DNA of 51,334 nucleotides from Saprospiraceae bacterium (GCA_019634045.1 JAHQWA010000259.1:1-51334), one strand, 5' to 3'. Numbered from the stretch's first letter, positions 18,609 through 27,467 are shown. Notes: generated by a model not told the origin, from the sequence alone. Numbers and translations: made by a program.

Positions 18609-19421
18609 ATGGCCAGACTTTCCAAACAACATGTATATGCTGCTTTAGATCGAGCAGCGAAGAACATCCTTGATGCTCGCGGGGATGATCCTTTTGTTAG
18701 TCGAAAAGACATTCGCCTTAAATTGAATACGCTATCAGGCGTTGAGCAACAGTTGACTAGTATTTTCTATCGCTTCATGGATCATCGCGATCACAAGCCC
18801 GGCGCTCGAATCACCGAAGCAGATGTAACGGATACCTTAGCCTACGCGAAGGAGAAGCTAATCGATAAGTACGATGTAAATAACAATGGCCTGTCCAAGG
18901 CCGAAATTGCGGAAATGTCACTGACTGCCCGCTTAGCCGTTCGCTTGGCCAGAATGATGCAGGAGGATCAAGCAGCAAGCGACGATCAATCAACGGCAAA
19001 AATACTAGAAGGGCTGAAAGCGCTAGGAGAAGGCTTATACTTCCCAGCCTGGGCTAATGAAGCAGACGCTTTCCTACAGGTATTCCACCAAGAAGCCGAG
19101 CTGGATAGCTTGACGAGAGAGTCCTTCCGGGACGCCCTGGGACTCAGCTTGGTTGATCGGGCGGAGGCTGTATATTTTTTCCAGCAAGGCGTGGAAGAGC
19201 TCGCTTGGATCTTCGAAAACTATGAGGACTTTGAAGCAGAAGCTGATCAGGAAAAATTTCAGACCCTACTGGATTTCATGATCGCCAATCTCCGGGATAT
19301 CACCCACATCATCGTAGGAGAGGATGGGTTACGTTCTGACTCAGAATATCCTGTTTATCTAGTAGGCCTGACGCCAGATGGAGATATCGCGGGATTTGAG
19401 ACGACTACGGTTTGGACCTAG
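18609..19421 (+). CDS. NuiA-like (nuclease A inhibitor family) protein with helical EF-hand-like N-terminus
   Basis: The ATG at 18609 (MARLSKQHVYAALDRAAKNI) gives 270 aa; the frame is open further upstream but without sensible sequence. The N-terminal half is helical and includes an EF-hand-like loop (DKYDVNNNGLSKAEIAEM) one residue shorter than canonical. The C-terminal half resembles cyanobacterial NuiA-type nuclease inhibitors. It has LKALGEGLYFPAWANEADAF (cf. EGLxYxSESDxPFE), then an FFQQGVEELAWIF helix, and the terminal YPVYLVGLTPDGDIAGFETT with the G-x-T-x-D-G-x-x-A-G ending. No DNA/RNA nonspecific nuclease gene is adjacent, so an inhibitory role is inference from similarity recalled by eye. 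The cytosol is the likely location. Confidence 0.6.
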   Translation: MARLSKQHVYAALDRAAKNILDARGDDPFVSRKDIRLKLNTLSGVEQQLTSIFYRFMDHRDHKPGARITEADVTDTLAYAKEKLIDKYDVNNNGLSKAEIAEMSLTARLAVRLARMMQEDQAASDDQSTAKILEGLKALGEGLYFPAWANEADAFLQVFHQEAELDSLTRESFRDALGLSLVDRAEAVYFFQQGVEELAWIFENYEDFEAEADQEKFQTLLDFMIANLRDITHIIVGEDGLRSDSEYPVYLVGLTPDGDIAGFETTTVWT

Positions 19422-19445
19422 TCTCCTTACCGTGTTGAATTGCGT

Positions 19446-19483
19446 AATGGCGCTGACTTTTTTCACCAAAAGTCAGCGCCATT
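19446..19483. terminator. Strong inverted repeat between the NuiA-like and AraC genes
   Basis: A perfect 16-bp stem (AATGGCGCTGACTTTT / AAAAGTCAGCGCCATT) with a 6-nt loop, 24 nt after the NuiA-like stop. The T-run inside the stem end suits an intrinsic terminator for the upstream gene. Confidence 0.7.
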
Positions 19484-19522
19484 TCCTGTCACCTCTCCGG
19501 AAAACCCTAACTTTAAGGGCGT

Positions 19523-19948
19523 ATGAGTGATGATACGCATCCGAAGATCTATCTATACCGCCGAATAGTAGCCGCGAAACGCTATATCGATGAACATTAC
19601 ACGGAAAGAATTCAGGTTCAAGATATGGCCAAAGAGGCTTGCTTTTCCAAATACCATTTCCTTCGCCTGTTCAAACAGGTCTATGGCCAAACGCCACATG
19701 CTTACCTTACCACGCTACGTATTAAACGTGCGAAAGTCTTACTGCTAGAAGAAAGTTCAATCACACAAGTATGCTTTGCTTTGGGTTTTGAATCATTGCC
19801 TTCTTTCACTCACCTTTTCAAACGGCATACCGGATTCACTCCGCAACAATACCTGGAACAATCCAAGCAAAATCAGCAAGCCCGTGTCGATCAGCCCAAG
19901 GCTTTTGTCCCTAATTGCTTTGCTCACCGATTTTCTTGGGAGAAATAG
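19523..19948 (+). CDS. Short AraC/XylS-family regulator (DNA-binding domain only)
   Basis: A 141-aa protein that is essentially just the AraC double helix-turn-helix: AKRYIDEHYTERIQVQDMAK, CFSKYHFLRLFKQVYGQTPH, then VCFALGFESLPSFTHLFKRH, TGFTPQQYLEQ. No N-terminal sensor or dimerisation domain is present, as in SoxS/MarA-type regulators. A TAACTTTA element (near-match to the Bacteroidota -7 box TAnnTTTG) lies only 7 nt before the ATG. The VOC and DoxX-like genes follow closely and are probably its operon partners or targets. Confidence 0.88.
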   Translation: MSDDTHPKIYLYRRIVAAKRYIDEHYTERIQVQDMAKEACFSKYHFLRLFKQVYGQTPHAYLTTLRIKRAKVLLLEESSITQVCFALGFESLPSFTHLFKRHTGFTPQQYLEQSKQNQQARVDQPKAFVPNCFAHRFSWEK

Positions 19949-20010
19949 CAATATCGGATAAGCGCGGAAAACCAAGTCTTTGCTTCTTTGAACCAACAAA
20001 AAGACTAATT

Positions 20011-20424
20011 ATGATTACAAGACTAGCTCATGCCAGCATCTACGTACTAGATCAAGAACGGGCCAAGGATTTTTATGTCAATAAACTAGGCCTGGAAGTA
20101 AAAATGGAAATCCCCATTGGGCCCGAGGCTAAATGGTTGACCGTTAGTGCAAAAGACCAATCTGATCTGGAAATCACCTTAATGCCCGTCAATAAAAATG
20201 AAATGTTCTCTGCGGATAGCGCCGCGGCACTCACCGAGTTGATTCAAAATGGGACTTTTGGCTTTGGTGTGTTCGAATCCGTAGACATTCACGCTACCTA
20301 CGAAGAGTTAAAACAAAAGGGGGTAGAATTCACAAAGCCTCCGACAGAAGAATTCTATGGTATCGAAGCCATGTTCAAGGACGATTCTGGTAATTGGTTT
20401 TCCCTGGTGCAAAGAAAAGACTAA
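20011..20424 (+). CDS. VOC (glyoxalase/bleomycin-resistance fold) family protein
   Basis: A 137-aa single VOC module pair, beginning MITRLAHASIYVLDQERAKD, FYVNKLGLEVKMEIPIG and ending YGIEAMFKDDSGNWFSLVQR. The final GNWFSLVQ strand with H8 near the N-terminus and the E in the second half are the usual metal-site positions of the fold. The ATG at 20011 gives the normal family length. It may be a lyase, dioxygenase or binding protein; nothing in the sequence decides. It sits 62 nt after the AraC-type regulator and 6 nt before the next ATG, so it is in an operon. Confidence 0.85.
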   Translation: MITRLAHASIYVLDQERAKDFYVNKLGLEVKMEIPIGPEAKWLTVSAKDQSDLEITLMPVNKNEMFSADSAAALTELIQNGTFGFGVFESVDIHATYEELKQKGVEFTKPPTEEFYGIEAMFKDDSGNWFSLVQRKD

Positions 20425-20430
20425 ATCAAG

Positions 20431-20781
20431 ATGAAATTATTACTGACGATCAACTGGATACTGACGACACTGCTCAGTATCTCTACCGGCCTATTCAAAC
20501 TTTTACAACAGGAAGCAGACATCCAGCTATTTGAAAAGATCGGCTTCAATGCCACCGCCACCACAATTGTGGGGTTGGTACAACTCATTGGAGGCATCCT
20601 TCTGATTCCTTCGAAAACACGAAAGATTGGGGCCTATATTATGATTCCAACCTTCATACTAGCTTCTATCGCCGTTTTTGCCAATGGGATGACGAGCTTC
20701 GGAGTGGTTTCGATACTCTTTATTGTGATGGCGTATTTGGTCATCGTTCGGGAAAACGCTATTCAACGTGAAACGCTATAA
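20431..20781 (+). CDS. DoxX-like small four-helix membrane protein
   Basis: A 116-aa integral membrane protein with four predicted helices. Features are NWILTTLLSISTGLFKLL, a short amphipathic piece with ADIQLFEKIGFNATATTIVG, LVQLIGGILLIPSKTRKIGA, then two further helices and a charged tail. The Gly-Gly-Ile-Leu-Leu-Ile-P pattern in helix two resembles DoxX/DoxD-like proteins. It is the third gene of the AraC-VOC-DoxX-like cluster, 6 nt after the VOC gene. The function is not established; related proteins are linked to redox or small-molecule stress. Confidence 0.75.
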   Translation: MKLLLTINWILTTLLSISTGLFKLLQQEADIQLFEKIGFNATATTIVGLVQLIGGILLIPSKTRKIGAYIMIPTFILASIAVFANGMTSFGVVSILFIVMAYLVIVRENAIQRETL

Positions 20782-20933
20782 ACGAGAAGGCGGGAAGGGG
20801 AAAACAGGCCAGTAGTAGTTTGTTCCAAATTCCGTATTCCCTTTCCGCTTGCCAGGAAATGGCAGCAAGTCCAAGAGAATGGCAGTCAACCAATTGGCAT
20901 TCAGCAGTGTATACTATGTAAAACCCTATTACG

Positions 20934-21644
20934 ATGCTGCAAAAGATTCAAGATGGCCGAACTGATTTGGTGTTTGACTACCTCCGAGCAGGTCACCCTG
21001 CCACAGCCACAGATGAGCATGGCGTAAGCCTTATCAAACATTGTGCGTATTATGGAGATGTTAGTGCCGTCAAGTATTTGGTTCAGCAGGGGGCAAAACT
21101 TTCCGAGCTGGGCCGAAACTATAATTTAAACGGAGCAGCCTTTCATGGACACTGGCAACTTTGCCAGTATCTAATTGAACAGGGAGCGGATGTGAATGCA
21201 GCTTTAGAAGGCAGTGGAGAAACGCCTCTGCATGCTAGTATCAGTGCAGCGAACAGGGCTTCCTCTCCGGTAATCGTTAAGTTATTGCTAGCGAACGGTG
21301 CCAAACCTAATGTAGCAACAGTTCCCGGACAAGAAACGGGTAGTTTTATGCGTGATGTGCGGACCCGAGGAGAGACGCCCCTGCATCGTGCTGCGGCTTT
21401 TGCTAGTGCAGAGACCATTACACTACTACTAGAGGCTGGTGCTGATAAAAGCCGTCAAGATACCAATGGAGATTCGCCGATAAGTTGGGCCAGTTGGCAT
21501 CTTCGGCCAGGTAGTATCTTAGCGCTCCTCGCCTACGGCGAACATCGAATCCATCCCTTACATGTGGAGCGTATGCAAAGCGACCATGGTTTTGGAGGAG
21601 CGAGTGGGATGCAAATGAACTTACTGGGCAATTTACATCTATAA
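20934..21644 (+). CDS. Ankyrin repeat protein
   Basis: A 236-aa soluble protein with about five ankyrin repeats: DEHGVSLIKHCAYYGDVSAV, KYLVQQGAKLSELGRNYNLN, GAAFHGHWQLCQYLIEQGAD, then SGETPLHASISAAN, RGETPLHRAAAFASAETITL, LLEAGADKSRQDTNGDSPIS. The repeats build a protein-binding surface; there is no signal peptide. The stop codon overlaps the ATG of the next AraC-type regulator by one base (TAATG), so the two are translationally coupled and probably act together, perhaps with the ankyrin protein binding the regulator (inference). Confidence 0.9.
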   Translation: MLQKIQDGRTDLVFDYLRAGHPATATDEHGVSLIKHCAYYGDVSAVKYLVQQGAKLSELGRNYNLNGAAFHGHWQLCQYLIEQGADVNAALEGSGETPLHASISAANRASSPVIVKLLLANGAKPNVATVPGQETGSFMRDVRTRGETPLHRAAAFASAETITLLLEAGADKSRQDTNGDSPISWASWHLRPGSILALLAYGEHRIHPLHVERMQSDHGFGGASGMQMNLLGNLHL

Positions 21645-22480
21645 TGTCTGAAATCTGCTATCACACTTTTTCTTTGCCAGCTGAACATGCTGAGCTAGTC
21701 AAGTATGGCTGGTACATGGAAGGAGAAGAAGCCAACATTCAGTCCTATCCCGACCTCTTGATTCCAGATGCTTGTCCAGAAATCATTTTTGTTCTGGAAG
21801 GCTCATACGAAAAAATAAGACTTCAGCCTCCCCATACCCGCCAAGTAATCGCCCATTCCAATATCGTCGGCATATCCACTGAATCCCTGCTTATTAGACG
21901 CCGGGGAAGGGTCCGCTTGTTAGGGTTAAAATTCAAGCCCTTAGGCTTCTATCAACTATTCCCGCATGAGATTCATGCCTTTATTAATCAAAATACCCCA
22001 ATCAAAGATCACCCCACCGCTTGGCTACACAACCTAGATATACTTGTTCGACAAGCACCAGATCTGGAAGGTAAAGTGGAAGTCATTTCTCACATCTTGT
22101 GGCAACAGCTGCAAAATTCCCAAAAAACAGCGGCATATCAGCTAAGCCAACAATTGGTTAATCATATTCTAGCAGAGAAGGGAGACATTCAGGTAACGGC
22201 CTTAGCCCAAGCTCATCACAAAAGTATTCGGCAAATTCAACGCTACTTCAAGCAATTTATCGGCCTTACCCCCAAACAGTTTGCCCAAATTATACGCTTC
22301 AAAGCATTCTATAAAGAAAACTACCTACAATGCACAACAGCTTCTTTTTGGGACTATGGCTATTATGACCAGAATCACTTCATCCGAGACTTTAAGGCCA
22401 AATTGGGAGTCCTCCCGAGCGACGCAAAAGCCCCCCACTTTCGTCAGAAGCATGATATCGCACGAAAGAGTCTACGATAG
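21644..22480 (+). CDS. AraC-family transcriptional regulator with DUF6597-like sensor domain
   Basis: A 278-aa regulator. The N-terminal half (HTFSLPAEHAELVKYGWYME, SYPDLLIPDACPEIIFVLEG, RGRVRLLGLKFKPLGFYQLF) is the beta-rich sensor of the DUF6597 type. The C-terminal half carries two helix-turn-helix motifs (QVTALAQAHHKSIRQIQRYF, KQFIGLTPKQFAQIIRFKAF, and FWDYGYYDQNHFIRDFKAKL). It begins on the last base of the ankyrin stop codon. The effector is unknown. Confidence 0.88.
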   Translation: MSEICYHTFSLPAEHAELVKYGWYMEGEEANIQSYPDLLIPDACPEIIFVLEGSYEKIRLQPPHTRQVIAHSNIVGISTESLLIRRRGRVRLLGLKFKPLGFYQLFPHEIHAFINQNTPIKDHPTAWLHNLDILVRQAPDLEGKVEVISHILWQQLQNSQKTAAYQLSQQLVNHILAEKGDIQVTALAQAHHKSIRQIQRYFKQFIGLTPKQFAQIIRFKAFYKENYLQCTTASFWDYGYYDQNHFIRDFKAKLGVLPSDAKAPHFRQKHDIARKSLR

Positions 22481-22650
22481 GGCGGTCTACCATTTCATAT
22501 CCTTTTGAACAAGGGCAGTTTCTACATAAGACAGGCACTAGTAAACTTGAACTTTCCGTTCCTATTTAGGGAGATGTGGTTAATGAGTGCTCAAATCCAG
22601 CAAGTCTTCCGTATATTTATCAGCTATTCACCAGAAGTACCCGACTGCCT

Positions 22651-24015
22651 ATGTACAAGGAACTAACCTCAGTACCCCTACTCTTCATCTGCCTATGGAT
22701 GGGCTTCACTTTTCTCTCCTGTGAAGAAAACAAACCACCAAACATCCCGCCCCCCGCCCCCGAACTAAGTCCTAGAGGGCTTTATTTGGATGGCCTTCAT
22801 TTTAGTGGTCTTGGATCCTCACAATTGGTAGAGCGATGGAATGCAGCGGCCGAACAAGCGCTAGGGGATAGCACTGAAATCAGCATGCCTTTCCAGGAAA
22901 CAGGTTACTTAGATGAGCAGCGACCAACTGCCTTTGCTTACCGCATGACCCTCCGCGCCGGAGAACGTTTGGACATTTCCTTAGAATCAACCACCCCTAA
23001 TAAGTTGTTTTTTCTCGAGCTCTATCAGATGGAGGAAGAGAGTACTTGGCCCAAACAAGCAAAACCCTTGCTCTTTATAGCGCCACATCAAGTCGATAGT
23101 GCTTCCTATGAAGCCACTGTCGATGGCACGTACTTGCTTCGGCTCCAGGGTGAGCTCCTATTATCGACGCGCTTTACCCTGCGCTTAAGTACACAGGCGA
23201 CTTACAGTGTTTTCCCGGTCAGCGGAAAAGGCAACCATGATATTTGGAGCTTCTTTGGTGACCCGAGAGATGGCGGCCGACGAAAGCATAAGGGCGTAGA
23301 CATTTTTGCCCGCCGTGGCACCCCGGTAGTAGCCTCTATGGATGGCACCGTACGGAGCGTCCGAAATCGAGGCCTGGGCGGAAAGCAAGTTTGGCTTCGC
23401 GATAACCGGCGTGGCCAATCTCTCTACTATGCACACCTGGATAGTCAATTGGTCGCTGAAGGTGCCCGGGTTAAAGCAGGCGATACCTTAGGGTGGGTAG
23501 GCAATACGGGGAACGCTAGAAATACCGCTCCTCACCTTCATTTTAGCATTTATAAGCGAGGTCGAGGAGCCATAGACCCCTACCCTTTTATTGCCCAACA
23601 AAAAACGGTACCTGCTAGACTCCGCGTGGATAGTGCCCTGATCGGGCAACACGTTCGAACGAAGGCGATCCGCTCTACCCTGCGCTCCGCTCCGAGCAGC
23701 CGAAGTAGTGCCCTAGTAAACTTAACGCCCCGGCTTCCCGTCCAAATTCAAGCAGCAACCCAAACTTGGCTCCGTGTTCTGACCCCTAGTGGTCATACCG
23801 GCTACCTAAGTGCCTCTAGCATAGAGTCCTTGGAGCGCCCAATCGGAACAATACAAATTGAAAGCGAAAAAGAAATCTGGACTGGTGTCACGAATGATGC
23901 GGTGCCCTTTGCCTTCTTACCCAGTGATACGAAAGTAGAAGTATTGGGAAGTAATGGAGACCACGCCTGGATTAGAACCCCCGAGGGCTTAGAAGGGTGG
24001 ATGAAATCAGATTAA
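22651..24015 (+). CDS. M23-family metallopeptidase lipoprotein with C-terminal SH3b domains
   Basis: ATG 22651 gives MYKELTSVPLLFICLWMGFT and a lipobox ending FLSC, so it is a lipoprotein; a GTG at 22576 is in frame but places 25 odd residues before the leader. After a linker rich in proline and a beta-sandwich region, the LytM/M23 domain (roughly residues 210-330) keeps all the zinc and catalytic positions: HKGVDIFARRGTPV, YYAHLDSQL, and HLHFSIYKRGRG. Two SH3b-like modules follow (~340-450, VRTKAIRSTLRSAPSS, WIRTPEGLEGWM). It should cut peptidoglycan cross-links in the periplasm, in cell division, remodelling or as a cell-wall scavenger. Confidence 0.88.
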   Translation: MYKELTSVPLLFICLWMGFTFLSCEENKPPNIPPPAPELSPRGLYLDGLHFSGLGSSQLVERWNAAAEQALGDSTEISMPFQETGYLDEQRPTAFAYRMTLRAGERLDISLESTTPNKLFFLELYQMEEESTWPKQAKPLLFIAPHQVDSASYEATVDGTYLLRLQGELLLSTRFTLRLSTQATYSVFPVSGKGNHDIWSFFGDPRDGGRRKHKGVDIFARRGTPVVASMDGTVRSVRNRGLGGKQVWLRDNRRGQSLYYAHLDSQLVAEGARVKAGDTLGWVGNTGNARNTAPHLHFSIYKRGRGAIDPYPFIAQQKTVPARLRVDSALIGQHVRTKAIRSTLRSAPSSRSSALVNLTPRLPVQIQAATQTWLRVLTPSGHTGYLSASSIESLERPIGTIQIESEKEIWTGVTNDAVPFAFLPSDTKVEVLGSNGDHAWIRTPEGLEGWMKSD

Positions 24016-24020
24016 GGGGA

Positions 24021-24665
24021 TTACTTAGCCTCTTGGATTAATCTCGGTAATTCCCCCATATGGGAAAAAACGGGTACTCCTGCTCGTTCTATATCGAGAT
24101 CCACTTCATCTTTTGCATATACCCATACATCTATGCCTGCTCCGGTGGCAGATTGCATACCGGCATAGCTATCTTCAATCACCAGACAAGCTTCTTTGGC
24201 ATATCCCAATCGTTCCGCTACGGTGAGATAGAAGGCAGGATCAGGTTTCCAAATTTCCAATTCGTAGGCAGAAAAAATTCGATCACTGAACAAAGGTAGT
24301 AAGTGTGTAATTCCGAGATTCAATTCAATCTTGTTACGGGGCCCGTTGGAAGCTACACAAAAAGGTAAGGGGAGCGCATTCAATGCCTGTACGATACCCG
24401 GAATAGGCTGCAGATCTTGTTCAAAGGCGGCAAAGGTTCGCCGCCGCAATAGCTGCTCAAAATCTGGCGGCATTGGCTCCGTAATATTGGCTTCAATTTC
24501 GGCGAGAGCATCCGCAAACTTCCCTCCTTTAAATCGTTGCAGGACTTCCCGGGCAGAAATCTGCCAGCCTAGTTTGCCTATTTCTTCAGCGAACACTTGA
24601 CTACTTAAGCCTTCGCTATCTACCAGCACACCATCACAATCGAAAATAACCAATTCGTATTTCAT
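24021..24665 (-). CDS. HAD-superfamily hydrolase (subfamily IA, beta-phosphoglucomutase-like)
   Basis: A 214-aa phosphatase or mutase. Motif I is FDCDGVLVDSE, motif II is the Ser/Thr of CVASNGPRNKIEL, motif III the Lys of LEIWKPDPAFY, and motif IV is CLVIEDSYAGMQSATGAG. The cap is an alpha-helical C1 insert after motif I. The second Asp of DCD is present, so acid/base chemistry is complete. Substrates of this group include sugar phosphates (2-deoxyglucose-6-P, phosphogluconate, beta-glucose-1-P); which one cannot be said. It is convergent with the M23 gene (6 nt between stops) and divergent from the PL6 lyase. Confidence 0.9.
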   Translation of the reverse strand: MKYELVIFDCDGVLVDSEGLSSQVFAEEIGKLGWQISAREVLQRFKGGKFADALAEIEANITEPMPPDFEQLLRRRTFAAFEQDLQPIPGIVQALNALPLPFCVASNGPRNKIELNLGITHLLPLFSDRIFSAYELEIWKPDPAFYLTVAERLGYAKEACLVIEDSYAGMQSATGAGIDVWVYAKDEVDLDIERAGVPVFSHMGELPRLIQEAK

Positions 24666-24802
24666 CGGGTCGTGTTTTCCAAGCTACTTGTGGCGTATTT
24701 ACTTATTCTGTCAGCAAGAGGCCAATGCCTCATTTCAAGCCCCGCAAAGAAAGTGATTTTAAGGTATCTTTACCGCTCAACTACCAGAAAAAGTTTTTGT
24801 CC

Positions 24803-26515
24803 ATGATACCATTTGACACTTCCAAGACTACAGCCTGCTTGCTGCTTTTCCTATTTGTTGTTAAAGTCAATACTTCGGCCAATACCACTCTTGTGGCTTC
24901 TCAATCCGAATTCAATGCTGCGCACGCTAGTGCCCAGATGAATGACTCCATCCTATGGCAAGCGGGAATCTATGATGACATCTATATGAACATCACAAAG
25001 AGCAACCTCTTTATTGGGACGGTAGAATTAGGCGCCACGGTCTTCAGTGGAGCATCACGGGTGAGGATCAACGGGGATTATGTCACCCTAGAAGGCGTAC
25101 AATTTGTGGATGGTGATATTGGAACTAATGATGTTATCAACACCTACGGTAGTTACAATCATTTCAATCAAATCAACATCAGGGCCTATACCTGCTATAA
25201 ATATCTGCGCATCCGAGAAGAGTGTCAGTACGTGGATGTAACCTATTGTAATTTCGAAAATAGATTAAATCTCGCTGATCAAAATATTCTCTCAATCCTA
25301 GTGGATGAGAACCAACCCGGCTACCATAAAATCCAGTATTGCTCTTTTAAAAATTTTGATGGCGGAGGGAATGATGATGGCATTGAACCCATCCGGATCG
25401 GTTTGAGTACGCAAGCCGATCATATCAGTCGTAGTCTGGTGGAGTATTGCTACTTTACCCAATGTAATGGGGATGGAGAATTGATCTCAAGCAAAGCCAC
25501 CCAGAACGTCTATCGCTTCAACACTTTTGAAGACAATCCAAAAGCTGAACTCGTCCTGCGGCATGGATCAGAGGCCATCGTGTACGGCAATTTCTTTATC
25601 AATGGCAAAGGAGGAGTGCGCGTTCGCGAAGGGCAGGATCACTACATTTACAACAATTACTTCTACGAGTTGGACGATCGGGCCATTTACTTGCAAAACC
25701 GGGACTCTGATCCGCTGGACAACATCAATATCGCTTTCAATACCATTGTAGATTGTTCTGAAATCATCTTGGGTGGGGATGGGAATTACAAACCTACCAG
25801 GGTGACCTTCGCCAATAATATCTTTGCCGAACCGGATGATGATTTGTTTGAAGAACCGACGGGAACAGAGACCTGGATCGCTAACCTCTCCTTCGGTGAC
25901 CTTGGCATCCCCTTGCCCGCTAGCGGCATGACGATTGTTGACCCTGAATTAGCAGAAAACAGTGCCTCTTTTTTCGGCTTAGCGGAAAATAGTCCGGCTG
26001 TCGATGCTGCTGAGGCAGGCTTTGCTCCTTTGCCGCAATTCAGTGGAATGGTAGCTATTGACACCAGTATTGCTTTTGATCTAATGGGACAAGAACGTCC
26101 GGCAAACATTGAAGAGAAGGATTTGGGATGCAACGAGTACCCTCACAATGTCTTGATTCAACCCATTGCGACGGAAGAAAACACAGGTCCAACTTACAAT
26201 ACCTCCACCCTTAGTAGTGTAGGAGGAAATCGCACAGTGGTTGATGATCTCGTCCAGCTTTCGCCCAATCCCACTTCCCAGGAAGTTCACATCAGGCTTA
26301 AAGCGGGAATCACATCCGACATTCAGTTGGAATTGCTAGATTTTCAAGGAAAAAAGATCAGAACGATACGAAAGCTCAGTCATCTTTCCGCCCCCTTGTC
26401 CTTCACTCATCAAATTACAGATCTTAGTCCAGGAATTTATATTCTTCACGCTAGCGGCACGGATCGGAAAAGCGGAATACAAAAAATCCAGTCAATTAAG
26501 TTTAGCAAACAGTAG
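24803..26515 (+). CDS. PL6-family polysaccharide lyase (alginate lyase / chondroitinase B-like), T9SS-secreted
   Basis: From ATG 24803 (MIPFDTSKTTACLLLFLFVV signal peptide) the protein is 570 aa. It folds as a right-handed beta-helix of the chondroitinase-B/PL6 kind. The diagnostic segments are NDDGIEPIRIGLSTQADHIS, VEYCYFTQCNGDGELISSKA and AELVLRHGSEAIVYGNFF. The presumed catalytic pair is Lys231 (in ISSKAT) and Arg253 (in VLRHGS), 22 residues apart as in chondroitinase B (250/271). The last ~80 residues (LVQLSPNPTSQEVHIRL ... GIYILHASGTDR) are a Por tail, so the enzyme is exported. PL6 enzymes cleave alginate or dermatan; alginate is the more likely target here. No SusCD or other alginate gene is beside it. 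Its stop lies 7 nt from that of iolE (convergent). Confidence 0.9.
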   Translation: MIPFDTSKTTACLLLFLFVVKVNTSANTTLVASQSEFNAAHASAQMNDSILWQAGIYDDIYMNITKSNLFIGTVELGATVFSGASRVRINGDYVTLEGVQFVDGDIGTNDVINTYGSYNHFNQINIRAYTCYKYLRIREECQYVDVTYCNFENRLNLADQNILSILVDENQPGYHKIQYCSFKNFDGGGNDDGIEPIRIGLSTQADHISRSLVEYCYFTQCNGDGELISSKATQNVYRFNTFEDNPKAELVLRHGSEAIVYGNFFINGKGGVRVREGQDHYIYNNYFYELDDRAIYLQNRDSDPLDNINIAFNTIVDCSEIILGGDGNYKPTRVTFANNIFAEPDDDLFEEPTGTETWIANLSFGDLGIPLPASGMTIVDPELAENSASFFGLAENSPAVDAAEAGFAPLPQFSGMVAIDTSIAFDLMGQERPANIEEKDLGCNEYPHNVLIQPIATEENTGPTYNTSTLSSVGGNRTVVDDLVQLSPNPTSQEVHIRLKAGITSDIQLELLDFQGKKIRTIRKLSHLSAPLSFTHQITDLSPGIYILHASGTDRKSGIQKIQSIKFSKQ

Positions 26516-26522
26516 TTAGTGA

Positions 26523-27428
26523 TTACAGCCCCGTCTGTTCCCGTATGAATGTCCTAGCCATCTTGGCATAAGTAAGCGGATTCGCTTTGGCTGGATCTTG
26601 TTCGGCTTCTACCACCAGCCAGCCTTCGTACTTGTTTTCATTTAAGATGGCAAAAATAGCGGCAAAATCGATACAGCCTTCCGGATCCCCAGGCACGGTA
26701 AACACTCCTGAACGCACCGCGTCTAGAAAGGATAATCGCTCATGCTTCACTCTTTCCAATACCGTCGGTCGTATATCCTTCAAGTGCACATGTGCTACTC
26801 TAGCGATGGTCTTTTCTAAAGCTTCGGCCGGATCTTCTCCCGCAAAATAGAAATGGCCACAATCGTAATTTAGATGGACATACTTTGGATCGGTTTCCTC
26901 CAGCATCCTGAGCGTTTCAGACAAGCTCTGGATACAAGTCCCCATATGATGATGAAAAGCCAACTTAAAACCTCGATCGTAGGCGATCTTGCCTAACTCA
27001 TTGAGTTTAAAGCAAAATAAACGCCAGTCCGCGTCTGTATCTAACCTACCCTTACCTTCGAATACGGGCACATCCAGTTGACCCTGGCAGCTGTTTCCCA
27101 CCTCTCCCCCACCGATAACCTTTGCCCCCATGGACCCCAAGAAGTCTAATAGGGCCTCAAAGTCTCGACGGTTTTCTTCCAAGGATTTGGTGGTCAGTTC
27201 ATAGCTAAACCATTGGTTGCAAATTTGGAGCCCTCTGAGTTCTAAAGCTTCTTTCAGGACAGCTGTATCTCGGGGATACTTATTGCCAACCTCACAACCG
27301 CTGAAGCCAGCCAATGCTATCTCACTCACACATTGCTCAAAGGGAATCTCTCCTCCCAACTCAGGAAGGTCATCGTTGGTCCAACCAATGGGAGCAATTC
27401 CTAATTTTACTTTTTCGTTTTGCATCAT
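26523..27428 (-). CDS. iolE: Myo-inosose-2 dehydratase (2-keto-myo-inositol dehydratase)
   Basis: A 301-aa TIM-barrel enzyme. It removes water from 2-keto-myo-inositol (scyllo-inosose) to give 3D-(3,5/4)-trihydroxycyclohexane-1,2-dione, the second step of inositol catabolism. Family motifs: KLGIAPIGWTNDDLPELGG at the N-terminus, GCEVGNKYP, KLAFHHHMGTCIQS, HLNYDCGHFYFAGEDP, VAHVHLKDIRP and GWLVVEAEQDP; the His, Asp and Glu in these bind the metal. ATG 27428 is chosen (an in-frame GTG at 27446 is possible). The gene is last in the iol operon, ~39 nt after iolD. Confidence 0.93.
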   Translation of the reverse strand: MMQNEKVKLGIAPIGWTNDDLPELGGEIPFEQCVSEIALAGFSGCEVGNKYPRDTAVLKEALELRGLQICNQWFSYELTTKSLEENRRDFEALLDFLGSMGAKVIGGGEVGNSCQGQLDVPVFEGKGRLDTDADWRLFCFKLNELGKIAYDRGFKLAFHHHMGTCIQSLSETLRMLEETDPKYVHLNYDCGHFYFAGEDPAEALEKTIARVAHVHLKDIRPTVLERVKHERLSFLDAVRSGVFTVPGDPEGCIDFAAIFAILNENKYEGWLVVEAEQDPAKANPLTYAKMARTFIREQTGL

Positions 27429-27467
27429 ACCTCTATTATGGAGCACGCTAAGGGTGCGTGCGTAAAC

